Part shown: piece by piece, positions 51,057-59,404 of the stretch
Position numbering within the stretch: position 1 is the first letter of the stretch
Layout: the number at the start of each line of letters is the position of its first letter
NCBI GenBank assembly: GCA_021414065.1
Contig: JAIOPE010000106.1
Coordinates: forward strand, 1 to 60,002
Direction of reading: 5' to 3'
DNA: 60,002 bases
Origin: Planctomycetota bacterium
Lineage (GTDB): Bacteria; Planctomycetota; JAJSAM01; JAJVHW01
Notes under the pieces: model-generated
The model's input: the letters and a program-made list of their open reading frames with translations, nothing else
Database searches by the model: none
Told to the model about the DNA's origin: nothing
Position numbers and translations under genes: made by a program

Positions 51057-53225
51057 CTATTTCGACGGGTCAATCCGGAGCCGGACTCGCACCGGTCCGC
51101 CGCGCGACGCGACGATCACGCCGCCGCCGTGCTCGTCGTGGAACTCGCCGGTCGCCACCGCCGCGCCGTCGTCGGTCGAGGCGGTGCTCGTCCATCCGAC
51201 GCCATCGGCCGCGACAACTCGGACGAGTGCCGCTCCGTTCGCTGGAACTTCCAACTCGCGGGTCGCGCCCGGACGCAGCGCCGACGTCGCGTCCGCCGGG
51301 GCTCCGTTCGCGTCCGCGAGGAGGAAGCACTCGGCCTCGCCGTCGCCGAGGGTCTCGAGGCTCACCAGCACATCGGTCGCGTTGCTGCAATGCACGACGC
51401 CGCCGCGATTCGACTGCATCGTCGCGCCTGTACTCGCGTTCAGCACTACTTCGCCGTCTGCCTTGCGTCCTGCGACGGGTACCGCGCGGAGGACGACGTC
51501 CCGCGGAGCCGCCAGACGAAGCCTGTATCGCAACGGGGCGCCGGACCGCACCAGGCGCGGACCGACTGGCGCCCCGAGAGCGAGATCCGCCGCCGTGACG
51601 TCCGTAACGGACACGCGGATGGTCCCGGCTTGCTCGACGCCGACCGCCAGGCCGTAGGTGCCCGGCCGCAGTGCGTGCGTGGCGACGTGGGCACGCTTCG
51701 TCCCCGCACGCGTCGGATGGACCACACCCGATACCGTGACCAGTTCGACGATGGGTGAGACGTCCGCGTCGGACTCGGCACGGAGTTCGACGGTGCGAGT
51801 GGCCGTCACCTTGAACCACAGCACGCGTCCGCGTCCCTCCGCGAACTGGAATTCACGAGGTGGTGCCCCGAGGACGACCTCCGCGGACGTGTCGTCGGTC
51901 ATCGCCTCCAGGGTCCAGTCCTCGAGCTGCGGCTCCATCCATCGCGGAGCGGGGGGAACCATGCCGTGCGTGATCAGCCCCGTCTCGGCGGGCGCGAATC
52001 CCTCGCCGAGGACGAACCACACCGCCTCGTCGCGATGCAGGAGGAGCGGCCACACCTGGTCGCCTTCGTCGCCTCGCTTCAGGCGCACGGCGACAAGCGC
52101 CCAGTCGCTCTCGATCCGGCTTCGGAACGGCTTCCATGACCAGGTTGCCGGCCAGCGCTCGACCTTCTCCTCTCGACCCGCGCGGCGGTGCGAAGGCGGG
52201 GTCAACTCTCGCAGCTTCGCCGCGTCGCCGATGCGCCACGCCTCCATGTTCGCCGACGCCGCGGCATCGACTGCCCGGACGTTCTCCGCGCTGGGCGCCA
52301 CCGGAGGCGGCGGCGGACTCCACTCGAACTCGAGCACTCGGGTCTTGCGGCTCCGGTGCGGATACGGCTGACCCGGCATGTTGGCTTCAAGCGTTTCCGT
52401 GTATTCGACTCGGTGGGGCCGGAGCGTGTCGCTATCGACGATCGTCGAGATCTCCAGGACGCGCCTCGCGTCCGTGGCCGCTGCGAAGTCGCCATGTGCA
52501 AGTGCGGATTTGGCGCGGTCCCCGTCGCTCGCCGCCGTGAGCGTGAACTTCCACGGTCGGCCCGCGGCCGCCGACGACGTGGCGGTGATCGTGGCGTGCA
52601 CGACGGATGTGGCGACTCCGTCAATCTCGGACGCTACATCGAGGTCGCCTTCGAACACGGTTCCGGCACGCACCGGCAGGCCGACCCATGCGGCCACCGC
52701 CCAGCGCCACGGCGCAGCGACTCGATCCTCGAACGACCGTGCCCGCACCGGGTCCGCGCGAAGCCCCTCGATCTGCTTGCGGAGCAACGGCACGGCACGG
52801 CCGACGTCTGCGTCATCGGAGTTTGCGAGATCGTCGATGGCGGCCGAGAAACGCTTGAGAACGCCCTCTGCGCCGACCGTGCGAGCCTCCGCATCGAGAA
52901 GCACGTCGGGTCGCTGCCCCCTGATGAACGTCTGGAGGAACTTAGCCTGCGCCGCGATCGCCGGGCTGTTGGCCGACCGCCCGGCGTACTCGGTGACGAC
53001 GAGATCCTCACACTGCACGCGGAGCCGGGACGTCTCGTCTCGCTCGACTGCGAGCGTGTAGTGCAACCGGACAGCGTCGTCTTGGAGCTCGGACACCCCG
53101 ACGCGGGTCGGCACCGCCCAGCCGAAGCGAAGAGTGCGCCGCTCAGTGCTCTCGCCGTCTCCGGCAAGCGCGATCGTCGTTGCAGGCACGAGCGCGAGAC
53201 ACCAGAGCCCGACAGTTCGTCGCAT
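51057..53225 (-). CDS. Large exported protein, unknown family, flanked by direct repeats
   Basis: 722 residues from the ATG at 53225, chosen because TATGCT sits seven bases before it (leaderless layout) and the following residues form a clean signal peptide (M-R-R-T-V-G-L-W, hydrophobic core, A-L-A-G); ATGs 12 and 24 bases further upstream are possible. The N-terminal half is mixed alpha/beta with a long beta-rich middle; a linker of five prolines lies near residue 307; the C-terminal third is beta-rich, resembling pre-peptidase C-terminal-type domains (L-R-P-G-T-Y-G-L-A-V-G-V). It has no enzymatic motif I recognise. Repeats B and C lie on either side. Confidence 0.75.
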   Translation of the reverse strand: MRRTVGLWCLALVPATTIALAGDGESTERRTLRFGWAVPTRVGVSELQDDAVRLHYTLAVERDETSRLRVQCEDLVVTEYAGRSANSPAIAAQAKFLQTFIRGQRPDVLLDAEARTVGAEGVLKRFSAAIDDLANSDDADVGRAVPLLRKQIEGLRADPVRARSFEDRVAAPWRWAVAAWVGLPVRAGTVFEGDLDVASEIDGVATSVVHATITATSSAAAGRPWKFTLTAASDGDRAKSALAHGDFAAATDARRVLEISTIVDSDTLRPHRVEYTETLEANMPGQPYPHRSRKTRVLEFEWSPPPPPVAPSAENVRAVDAAASANMEAWRIGDAAKLRELTPPSHRRAGREEKVERWPATWSWKPFRSRIESDWALVAVRLKRGDEGDQVWPLLLHRDEAVWFVLGEGFAPAETGLITHGMVPPAPRWMEPQLEDWTLEAMTDDTSAEVVLGAPPREFQFAEGRGRVLWFKVTATRTVELRAESDADVSPIVELVTVSGVVHPTRAGTKRAHVATHALRPGTYGLAVGVEQAGTIRVSVTDVTAADLALGAPVGPRLVRSGAPLRYRLRLAAPRDVVLRAVPVAGRKADGEVVLNASTGATMQSNRGGVVHCSNATDVLVSLETLGDGEAECFLLADANGAPADATSALRPGATRELEVPANGAALVRVVAADGVGWTSTASTDDGAAVATGEFHDEHGGGVIVASRGGPVRVRLRIDPSK

Positions 53226-53238
53226 GCTCCCGAGCATA
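53226..53238 (-). promoter_or_regulatory. Leaderless-type promoter of the 722-residue gene
   Basis: On the minus strand the sequence is TATGCTCGGGAGC immediately followed by ATG. It is nearly identical to TATCGTCGGGAGC-ATG at 55527-55542. TATNNT seven bases from the ATG would start the transcript at the start codon; GGGAG ending one base before ATG is too close for a normal ribosome site. Confidence 0.45.
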
Positions 53239-53276
53239 CATGGCGACATGGTGAGGTTCCCGTCCGGAACGAGTTC

Positions 53277-53371
53277 GCCCCGTCCCGGAGGGAATGAGGT
53301 CGCCCGGGAGGGGTCGGAAGTGACACCGGGAATCGCGAGTCTGTGAGTTTTGTGGGGGCCGTCCCCGCGAG
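53277..53371 (+). repeat. Dispersed repeat, copy C (95 bp)
   Basis: Same orientation as copy B. Begins GCCCCGTCCCGGAGGGAATG and ends GTGGGGGCCGTCCCCGCGAG, so its palindrome is slightly worn (GGGGGCCGTCCCC). Together B and C flank the 722-residue gene as direct repeats 2.3 kb apart. Confidence 0.8.
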
Positions 53372-53581
53372 AAATCCGTCTGCTTGCCGAGGACCCGATC
53401 CTCCGCTACCCCTGAGGGCGCCGGCGGTCGATGTTGCCCACGCGGCCCAGCGGGTCGGGGCCAACCTCCTCACTTCGTCGCCTCCGCGCGTCGCTGAGCC
53501 GCTGACGCCGAGGAGCGCCGCGACCGGGTTGCCCCTGGGGACGATTTCCACCCGAAGTTCCCGCCGAACCGCTGGACTCAC

Positions 53582-53613
53582 TTGACGGTTAGATGCCAAA
53601 GTGATATCATCTA
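53582..53613 (+). promoter_or_regulatory. Sigma70-type promoter with operator-like inverted repeat, upstream of SPFH gene
   Basis: TTGACG (53582-53587), 17-base spacer, TATCAT (53605-53610): the best promoter in the window. A perfect inverted repeat TAGATG/CATCTA (53590-53595 and 53608-53613) spans spacer and -10, and the palindrome TGATATCA (53602-53609) overlaps the -10. The stretch is AT-rich against its surroundings. A repressor bound here would block polymerase; the Arc-like protein encoded downstream is a candidate. Confidence 0.7.
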
Positions 53614-53657
53614 GGTATCTCAACCACGGAGGCGGGGCGCGGGCCCCGGAGGCACAG

Positions 53658-54551
53658 ATGCAAGACGAGAAGCGGAATTCGAGGACAGCGGACAACCCGG
53701 TGAAGGTCGCGAGCGGATGGGGGATGCTGGTGCTCGTGATCCTGATGTTCGCGGCGGCGCCGGTGCTCATCATCACGGGCGGCGCGGAACGCAGCGGGTT
53801 CCTGATCGGCGCGGGCATCGTCGATCTGATCGCGGTGTTCTTCCTGCTGCCCGGCTTCTTCGCGGTGCAGCCGAACATGGCGCGCGTGCTGCTGCTCTTC
53901 GGACGGTACGTGGGCACGGTGCGCGACGGCGGGTTCCACTGGACGAACCCCTTCTACACGAAGCGCTCGCTCTCGCTCCGCGCCCACACGCTGAACGGCG
54001 AGAAGCTGAAGGTGAACGACCGCTCGGGCAACCCGATCGAGATCGCGGCGGTGGTCGTCTGGCGCGTCCGCGACACGGCGCAGGCGGTGTTCGACGTCGA
54101 GGACTACCTCCAGTTCGTCCACATCCAGAGCGAGACCGCGGTGCGGCACCTCGCGAGCACGCACCCCTACGACGGCGGGACGGACGAGGAACCGTCGCTG
54201 CGCGGCAGCGGCGATCGCGTGGCGCTCGAGCTGAAGGCCGAACTCCAGGCGCGGCTCGACCTCGCGGGGATCGACGTCGTCGAGGCGCGCCTCGCACACC
54301 TCGCGTACGCTCCGGAGATCGCCGGCGCAATGCTCCGGCGCCAGCAGGCGGCGGCGGTGATCGCGGCGCGGCAGAAGATCGTCGAAGGCGCGGTGGGCAT
54401 GGTCCACATGGCGCTCGAGCACCTCGAAGCGAAGGGCGCAGTGGTGCTCGACGACGAGCGCAAGGCCGCGATGGTCTCGAACCTGCTCGTGGTGCTCTGC
54501 AGCGAGCAGTCGGCGCAACCAGTGATCAACTCCGGCACGCTCTACAACTGA
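53658..54551 (+). CDS. SPFH/prohibitin-domain membrane protein
   Basis: 297 residues from ATG 53658, with GGAGG at 53648-53652. Two membrane helices (about 20-42 and 48-70) are followed by an SPFH (stomatin/prohibitin/flotillin) domain: [19 protein letters not shown], then G-x-x-W-x-N-P-F, then V-V-V-W-R-V-x-D-T-A-x-A. The C-terminal helix is Ala/Gln-rich, as in oligomerising SPFH proteins. Such proteins form large membrane rings and microdomains. An Arc-like protein follows about 290 bases later; the same pair is common in many genomes, which supports a joint role. Confidence 0.92.
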   Translation: MQDEKRNSRTADNPVKVASGWGMLVLVILMFAAAPVLIITGGAERSGFLIGAGIVDLIAVFFLLPGFFAVQPNMARVLLLFGRYVGTVRDGGFHWTNPFYTKRSLSLRAHTLNGEKLKVNDRSGNPIEIAAVVVWRVRDTAQAVFDVEDYLQFVHIQSETAVRHLASTHPYDGGTDEEPSLRGSGDRVALELKAELQARLDLAGIDVVEARLAHLAYAPEIAGAMLRRQQAAAVIAARQKIVEGAVGMVHMALEHLEAKGAVVLDDERKAAMVSNLLVVLCSEQSAQPVINSGTLYN

Positions 54552-54556
54552 TCACA

Positions 54557-54640
54557 TGTACCGTTCGCGACTCGTGCCTACCTCGTCGGGACCGCCGCCA
54601 CGAGCGCCGGGTCGCCAGCTCCTCGGTCCGGCCCGGCCGC
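54557..54640 (+). repeat. 84-bp duplicated element, copy 1
   Basis: Runs from TGTACCGTTCGCG to GGTCCGGCCCGGCCGC. It matches 54689-54772 over the whole 84 bases with about ten differences. Start-to-start distance is 132 bases (44 codons), so both copies read in one frame as a peptide with R-S-R-L-V-P-T-S-S-G. That frame has no ribosome site, so I treat this as a non-coding repeat. Confidence 0.75.
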
Positions 54641-54688
54641 GATGGGCGCTGATGCTCGACGCGGAGGGCGAACGTGTGTCGAGCCTCC

Positions 54689-54772
54689 TGTACCGTTCGC
54701 GTCTCGTGCCTACCTCGTCGGGAACGTCGCCACGAGCGCCACGTCGCGTGCTCCTCGGTCCGGCCCGGCCGC
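54689..54772 (+). repeat. 84-bp duplicated element, copy 2
   Basis: Second copy of the element at 54557-54640, same orientation. The two occupy more than half of the 294-base gap between the SPFH and Arc-like genes. Internally, GCCACGAGCGCC and CTCCTCGGTCCGGCCCGGCC are unchanged between copies. Confidence 0.75.
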
Positions 54773-54845
54773 TCTGCTCCGCGGAAGCGCGTTGCGAAGA
54801 GACACGTGCGTCAATCCTCACCCCCCACCCATCGAAAGCCCCGAC

Positions 54846-55055
54846 GTGACCGAACGGAAGCCCTTCCTCCTGCGCCTGCCGCCGGATCTCCACGATGAGC
54901 TCCGCGCGTGGGCCGAGCACGACCTGCGCAGCTTGAACGCGCAGATCGAGTACCTGCTCCGCGAGGCGGTGCAGCGGAGGAAGGGCGACCGCGCGGCGAA
55001 GTCGCGCGCGCCGCGAACGGGCCGCCCGCGAGGGGAAGCACGACCCGGCCCGTGA
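54846..55055 (+). CDS. Arc-type ribbon-helix-helix DNA-binding protein
   Basis: 69 residues from GTG 54846. The N-terminal beta strand (K-P-F-L-L-R-L) and the two helices (P-x-x-L-H-D-E-L-R-A-W-A, then S-L-N-A-Q-I-E-Y-L-L-R-E-A-V) match the Arc/MetJ-type ribbon-helix-helix fold. The C-terminal 25 residues are basic and probably disordered. Arc-like proteins bind inverted repeats as paired dimers, so it could regulate the SPFH promoter upstream. This is inference from position. No strong ribosome site is visible. Confidence 0.88.
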   Translation: MTERKPFLLRLPPDLHDELRAWAEHDLRSLNAQIEYLLREAVQRRKGDRAAKSRAPRTGRPRGEARPGP

Positions 55056-55089
55056 CAGTCCGCGACGCGAATCGTCCGATACGCACGAT

Positions 55090-55482
55090 GTGACGAAGCT
55101 CGCCCCCGCACCGGCTCTTGCGCTCTGCGCGGTCGCAGTCCTGTTCTCGATGGCGTCTTCGGCCGCGTTCGCTCAGGACGAATCCCCCGGCGAGGCGATG
55201 GTGCGGGCGCAGCAGGAACTCCACGCGCGCCAGTTGCAGCAACTCCATCGCGCCGACGTGCGCCTCGTCAACCCGCTCATGGGCGACGTCCGCACTCCGC
55301 CGCACCCGCGCGGCACGCCGATCGACCTGCCGACGCCGCGCGACAAGGGCGAGGGCTCGGCGCCGTGGCTTCTCGCGGTGGTCGCCGTCGCCGCGGGTAC
55401 CGCGGGTCTCGTGGTGCGCAGCCGACGCCGTGCGGGCGACCGGTCGTCGCAGCAGCAGGGGCACCAAGCGCGCCGACGATAG
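55090..55482 (+). CDS. Small exported protein with C-terminal membrane helix
   Basis: 130 residues from GTG 55090. A signal peptide with A-F-A before the cut (about residue 28) is followed by a Gln/His/Arg-rich helix, a Pro-rich linker, and one membrane helix (about 94-112) with a basic Arg/Gln-rich cytoplasmic tail. This gives a single-span protein with an extracytoplasmic domain of about 65 residues. No family recognised. It begins 34 bases after the Arc-like gene; the next gene starts after its own promoter-like TATCGT. Confidence 0.65.
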   Translation: MTKLAPAPALALCAVAVLFSMASSAAFAQDESPGEAMVRAQQELHARQLQQLHRADVRLVNPLMGDVRTPPHPRGTPIDLPTPRDKGEGSAPWLLAVVAVAAGTAGLVVRSRRRAGDRSSQQQGHQARRR

Positions 55483-55526
55483 TCGATGGTCCTCCGTCGC
55501 GAGTCGTCCCTTGCATGCCGAGCGGC

Positions 55527-55539
55527 TATCGTCGGGAGC
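55527..55539 (+). promoter_or_regulatory. Leaderless-type promoter of the TPR/coiled-coil gene
   Basis: TATCGTCGGGAGC directly followed by ATG at 55540. Differs at only two positions from the element before the minus gene at 53225. TATNNT at seven bases from the ATG predicts a leaderless transcript. Confidence 0.45.
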
Positions 55540-58210
55540 ATGCCGCGCCGCTGGATGAACATCGCCCTGCTCGCCGTCGCGGCCGCGCTCCCGGCCGGAG
55601 TGGTCGCCGACGCGGCTGCCGGCGACGATCCGTCGGCCGACACCTTCCGCCGTGCCGAGCTGGCGGAGCGCGCGCTCGGCGAACTCGAGCGCGCCGCGCA
55701 ACTCTACCGCGACGCCGCCCGCGGGGCGGCCACGTCTGAAGCGCGTGCGACGGCGGACATCCGGGCGGCGTCGTGCCTGCGGCGGCTCGGCCGCGCTGAC
55801 GAGGCCCGCGCGCTGCTCACGCAGTGGGTCGTCCGTCGCGACGACGTCTCCGAGATCGTGCGGCGCGTCGCAGAGGAGGAAGTCGCTGCGTGCTCGACGT
55901 CGGCCGGCGCAGCGCCGCCGCCGCGAGTAGAGCCACCCGCCTCCGACACGGCGTCGCGGATGGCGGAGAAGGACCGGGAACTGGAGCAGGCGCTGCAGGA
56001 CCTCGATGCCGAGCTCGCACGGAAGAAGGGGTTCCAGGCGCAGGCGGCGGAGTTGGCGCAGCGACTGCGCGAAAAGGAGGCGGAGAACGCGCGCCTCCGG
56101 GCGGAGGCCGCGCCGCCCGCGCCGACCACGGCCGACGAGGTGCTCGCTCTCCGAAAGCGGGAGATCGAGCGACAGCGGAACGATGCGCGCCGCATCGCGC
56201 GGACGTTTCTCACGGCCGCGCGAGCCCTCTATCAGGAGGGCCGTTTCGCGGAGGCGCGCCGGTTCCTCTACGACGCGCTCGAACGCGACCCGGACGATGC
56301 GGAGGCCAAGGCGCTCTTGGCCCGCGTGGCCGCGCCGCTCGGGGATCGCGAGGCGCTGTTCCAGCGCGCGATCGAACTGGCAGCGCTCGCCCGCGAGGTC
56401 CGCGCGGCGGGCCGCGCGGCCGAGGTGGCGCACCTGGTGGACGACGCGCGCCGGATGCAGGAGCGCTCGGACTTCGTCGCGTCGTCTGCGCCGCTCGAGA
56501 CAGCTCTTGCGACCATCGATGCGGCACCGGACCTCGTGCGCGGCGCGGCCGAACTGCGCCGCGACCTGGTGCGAATGCTCGACGCTGCCGCGTCGCGCGG
56601 CGTGCAGCGCAAGCCCGCGGCGCCGCCGGTCGTGGACGCAGCGGGCGATCGCTGGGCGGCGGCGCTGCAGGACCTGCTCGCCGACGCCGGCAGCGAGGTC
56701 GCGCAAGGACTGGACCTGCGGTTCCACGACCTCGGCGCGGTGGTCTCGACGGTAGGGCTGCCGCCGGTTCCGTTCGGCCCCGACCCGACGGGGTGGACGA
56801 TCTCGACGGCCGACGTCGAAGGTGCGCCGCTCCTCGCGGCGTGGCTCCGCTCGGCTGAGACTCGATCGTTCGCGACGCCCGGAGCGGCGTTCGCTGTGGT
56901 CGGGTCCACGTGTGCGGCGCTCACGGACATGCAGACCCACCGTCGCATCGCCGATCGACTGAACGCGCTGCGTCTCGGAACGTCGTCCGCGTCGGACGTG
57001 CGCATGATCGCGTACCGCGTCGATGCGTCGTCGGTCGCCGGGTCGCTCGGCGCGCGCGGGATCACGGCTGAGACTCTGGCGGGCGGTGCGCGCTGCGCCA
57101 CGCTGGACCCCGCGGACCTCGACGCCCTCCTCGAGACCATTCCGCGCGTTGCGACGGGAGCACTCGGCGCCGCGTCGCTCCGGGCGACACCGATGCGTCC
57201 TTTCCGTCTCACGGCGGGTCCGGCCACGTCGCAGCTCATCGTGGAGACGATCACCGTTCCCGGCACGCGCCTCGGCGTAGGCCTGCGCGCCGGAGTTTCG
57301 TGGACGCCGCCCGAACGGAGCGGCGGCCCTGCGCTGCGATTCGAAGCGCTGGCCGCCGGCGCGGTCGCTCCCGGCGGGGGACTCGTGGTCTTCGGCATCC
57401 CGGACCCCGACCGGCCCGGCTCCGACGTCGCGATCGTGGTGCGCCTGGGATCCGCGCCCGAGTCGGCGGGAGGCGCCCCGTTGCCACCGCCGGCGCCCCC
57501 CGAGCACGCGGCCGACGTTCTGCGACTTCCTGCGGTGGTTGCGCAGGTCGAAGACGCGGCGTCGCCGCCGCTGCTCGTGCCGGACCATCCGGTGCCCTCG
57601 CGGCAGGACGCTCTGTTGCGACGTCTGCGGCTCGCGGCACCGCGGGCGCAGATGGTCGAGCTGAAGGACGAAGCTCTGCCCGCGTCAGTTTCCGGCCACG
57701 AGCGGAGCGTTCCAGTGGACGGTCCTCGCGGCCGGAGCGGAGTCGCGGGCGGCCGACCTGTTGCTTCGCTCCGCCAATGGCGAAGTCCCGCAGCGCGACT
57801 CCATCGTCGCTGCGCCGCCGACGGCGCGGGGCGATGCCGCGCGGATCGTCCGCACTCCGACGCGCAGCGGTCCCGGCACGACCGACGGCGGAGCGGCGTG
57901 GGGCCGCGGCGAGTCGTCGTGGATCGAGGAAGGCGTCGTCGTCTCGCTCCGTCCGTTCGGCCGCCGCACCGACGGCCGCGTGGACGTGGACCTCGCCGCG
58001 CGGGCCCGCTGGGTCTCGGACGTGGGCCGCCGCGAGACGCAGACGCCTCTCGGCCGCGTGCCGGTCTCCGACCCGCGCACCGCGTCGTGGTGGGGCGACG
58101 TCGCGACGCCGCTCGGCCGCGGCGAGGTGCTCGTCGTGAGCGGAGCGCGCGACCCGTTCGCCGCGTCGGACACGGGCCGACTCGTCGTGACCGTGCGCCT
58201 CGCGGAATGA
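55540..58210 (+). pseudogene. Exported TPR/coiled-coil protein with apparent frameshift near 57665-57700
   Basis: From ATG 55540: a signal peptide (about 1-27), TPR-like helices (about 35-125), a charged coiled coil (about 145-190), further TPR-like repeats (about 210-300), and a region (about 360-600) with a T-D-M-Q-x-H-x-x-I-A-D-R-L-N-A-L-R segment like that before secretin domains. Up to about 57690 the frame is sensible; then it turns Arg-rich. The +1 frame, which has a TGA at 57662-57664, becomes sensible from about 57690 (Q-F-P-A-T-S-G-A-F-Q-W) and ends at 58210, overlapping the mutY ATG as ATGA. A single-base indel between 57665 and about 57700 explains this. The repaired product would be about 889 residues. 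Confidence 0.65.
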
Positions 58211-59382
58211 CGAAGCGCGCTGCCCCGGACCCGTCCGCGCGCCCCGAGCTCGACCTGCTCGGCGCGTGGGTCCGCGTGCTCTCGATCCGCACGCGGCTCC
58301 TCGCGTGGTACGACCGCGAGAAGCGTGACCTTCCGTGGCGCCGCGACCGCGACGCCTACCGCGTGATCGTCTCGGAGCTCATGCTCCAGCAGACGCGCGT
58401 GGACGTAGTCGCGCCGTACTTCGAGCGCTGGATCGCGATCTGGCCGACGGTCGAGTCGCTGGCCGCCGCGGAACTCGACGCGCTGCTCGCGGCGTGGTCG
58501 GGCCTCGGTTACTACCGCCGCGCGCGTGCGCTCCACGAGATCGCGAAGACGGTCGTTCGCGACCACGGCGGCCGCGTGCCCGACGACCCCGACGCGCTCC
58601 TCGAGCTTCCCGGGATCGGCCCGTACACCGCGGCGGCGGTCGCGTCGATCGCGTACGGCAGACCGGTCGCCGTGGTGGACGGCAACGTCGAGCGCGTGCT
58701 CTGCCGCGTCCTCGCGCTGCAGGACGAGCCGGGCGCCGCGCGCGACGCCGTCGTGCGGGAAGCCGCGCGCCGTCTCGTCACGGGTCTCGTCGGCGGACTC
58801 GACGGGACCGACGCGCACGCCGTCCAGCCGCCCGAGGGCCTCCGCCCCGGCGAGTGGAATCAGGCCATGATGGAGCTGGGATCGACGATCTGCCTGCCCA
58901 CGTCGCCGCGGTGCCCCGAGTGCCCGATTGCGCGGTCCTGCATCGCGAATCGCGCGGGCCTCGCTGGCGACATCCCAAAGCGTCGCGAGAAGAAGGCGCC
59001 CGTCGACGTCTCCCTGCGTGCCGCGCTCGTGCGCCGCGGCGAGACGTTCCTGATCGTCCGCCGCCCCGAGGGCTCGCTGCTGTCGGGCCTGTGGGAACTG
59101 CCGACCACGCGCGACGCCGAGGACCTCGCCGCGCTCTCGCGGCGCGTCTCCGACGTCGTCGGTCGCCCGGTCCGTCTGCCGAAGACGCCCGCGCGGGTCT
59201 TCCGTCACACGATCACGAACCGCCGCCTGACCGTGCAGGTCCATGAGGTGTGGATCGACGAGGGCGCGGTGGGAGAACCGAGCGTTCTCGAGTCAACGCA
59301 GGGCGGCGTCGCGTGGGTGGATCGCCACGACCTCCGCGACTTCGGCGTGTCGTCGATGACGAAGAAGGCGCTCGGCGGGTAG
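58207..59382 (+). CDS. mutY: A/G-specific adenine DNA glycosylase
   Basis: 391 residues. MutY removes adenine mispaired with 8-oxoguanine. Seen: catalytic glutamate in S-E-L-M-L-Q-Q-T (E53 region), helix-hairpin-helix L-P-G-I-G-P-Y-T, catalytic aspartate in V-V-D-G-N-V, a complete [4Fe-4S] cluster C-x6-C-x2-C-x5-C near 234-250, and a C-terminal NUDIX-like 8-oxoguanine-recognition domain (about 275-390). The start is ATG 58207, overlapping the stop of the preceding gene. The frame is open much further upstream, but that extension is out-of-frame reading of the preceding gene, not a fusion. Confidence 0.95.
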   Translation: MTKRAAPDPSARPELDLLGAWVRVLSIRTRLLAWYDREKRDLPWRRDRDAYRVIVSELMLQQTRVDVVAPYFERWIAIWPTVESLAAAELDALLAAWSGLGYYRRARALHEIAKTVVRDHGGRVPDDPDALLELPGIGPYTAAAVASIAYGRPVAVVDGNVERVLCRVLALQDEPGAARDAVVREAARRLVTGLVGGLDGTDAHAVQPPEGLRPGEWNQAMMELGSTICLPTSPRCPECPIARSCIANRAGLAGDIPKRREKKAPVDVSLRAALVRRGETFLIVRRPEGSLLSGLWELPTTRDAEDLAALSRRVSDVVGRPVRLPKTPARVFRHTITNRRLTVQVHEVWIDEGAVGEPSVLESTQGGVAWVDRHDLRDFGVSSMTKKALGG

Positions 59383-59404
59383 ACGCGCGAGTTCCGGGAC
59401 GTCG

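Larger units (their letters stand above)
53226..53657. other. 432-base gap with repeat C and the SPFH promoter
   Basis: Holds the leaderless-type promoter of the minus gene at the left, repeat copy C (53277-53371), about 200 bases without a recognisable feature, and then the SPFH promoter and operator-like repeat (53582-53613). Small frames here lack ribosome sites and have no recognisable protein pattern. Confidence 0.6.

Noticed and set aside
53343-53585. 80-residue frame between repeat C and the SPFH promoter
   Set aside because: No ribosome site, starts inside the repeat, and no protein-like pattern.
54556-54849. 97-residue gene containing the duplicated R-S-R-L-V-P-T-S-S-G segment
   Set aside because: No ribosome site, Arg/Pro-rich composition, and it overlaps the Arc-like start; better explained as non-coding repeats.
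55486-59382. Single 1298-residue protein with C-terminal MutY
   Set aside because: The middle 170 residues are out-of-frame reading; a +1 frame there is sensible and ends overlapping the mutY start.
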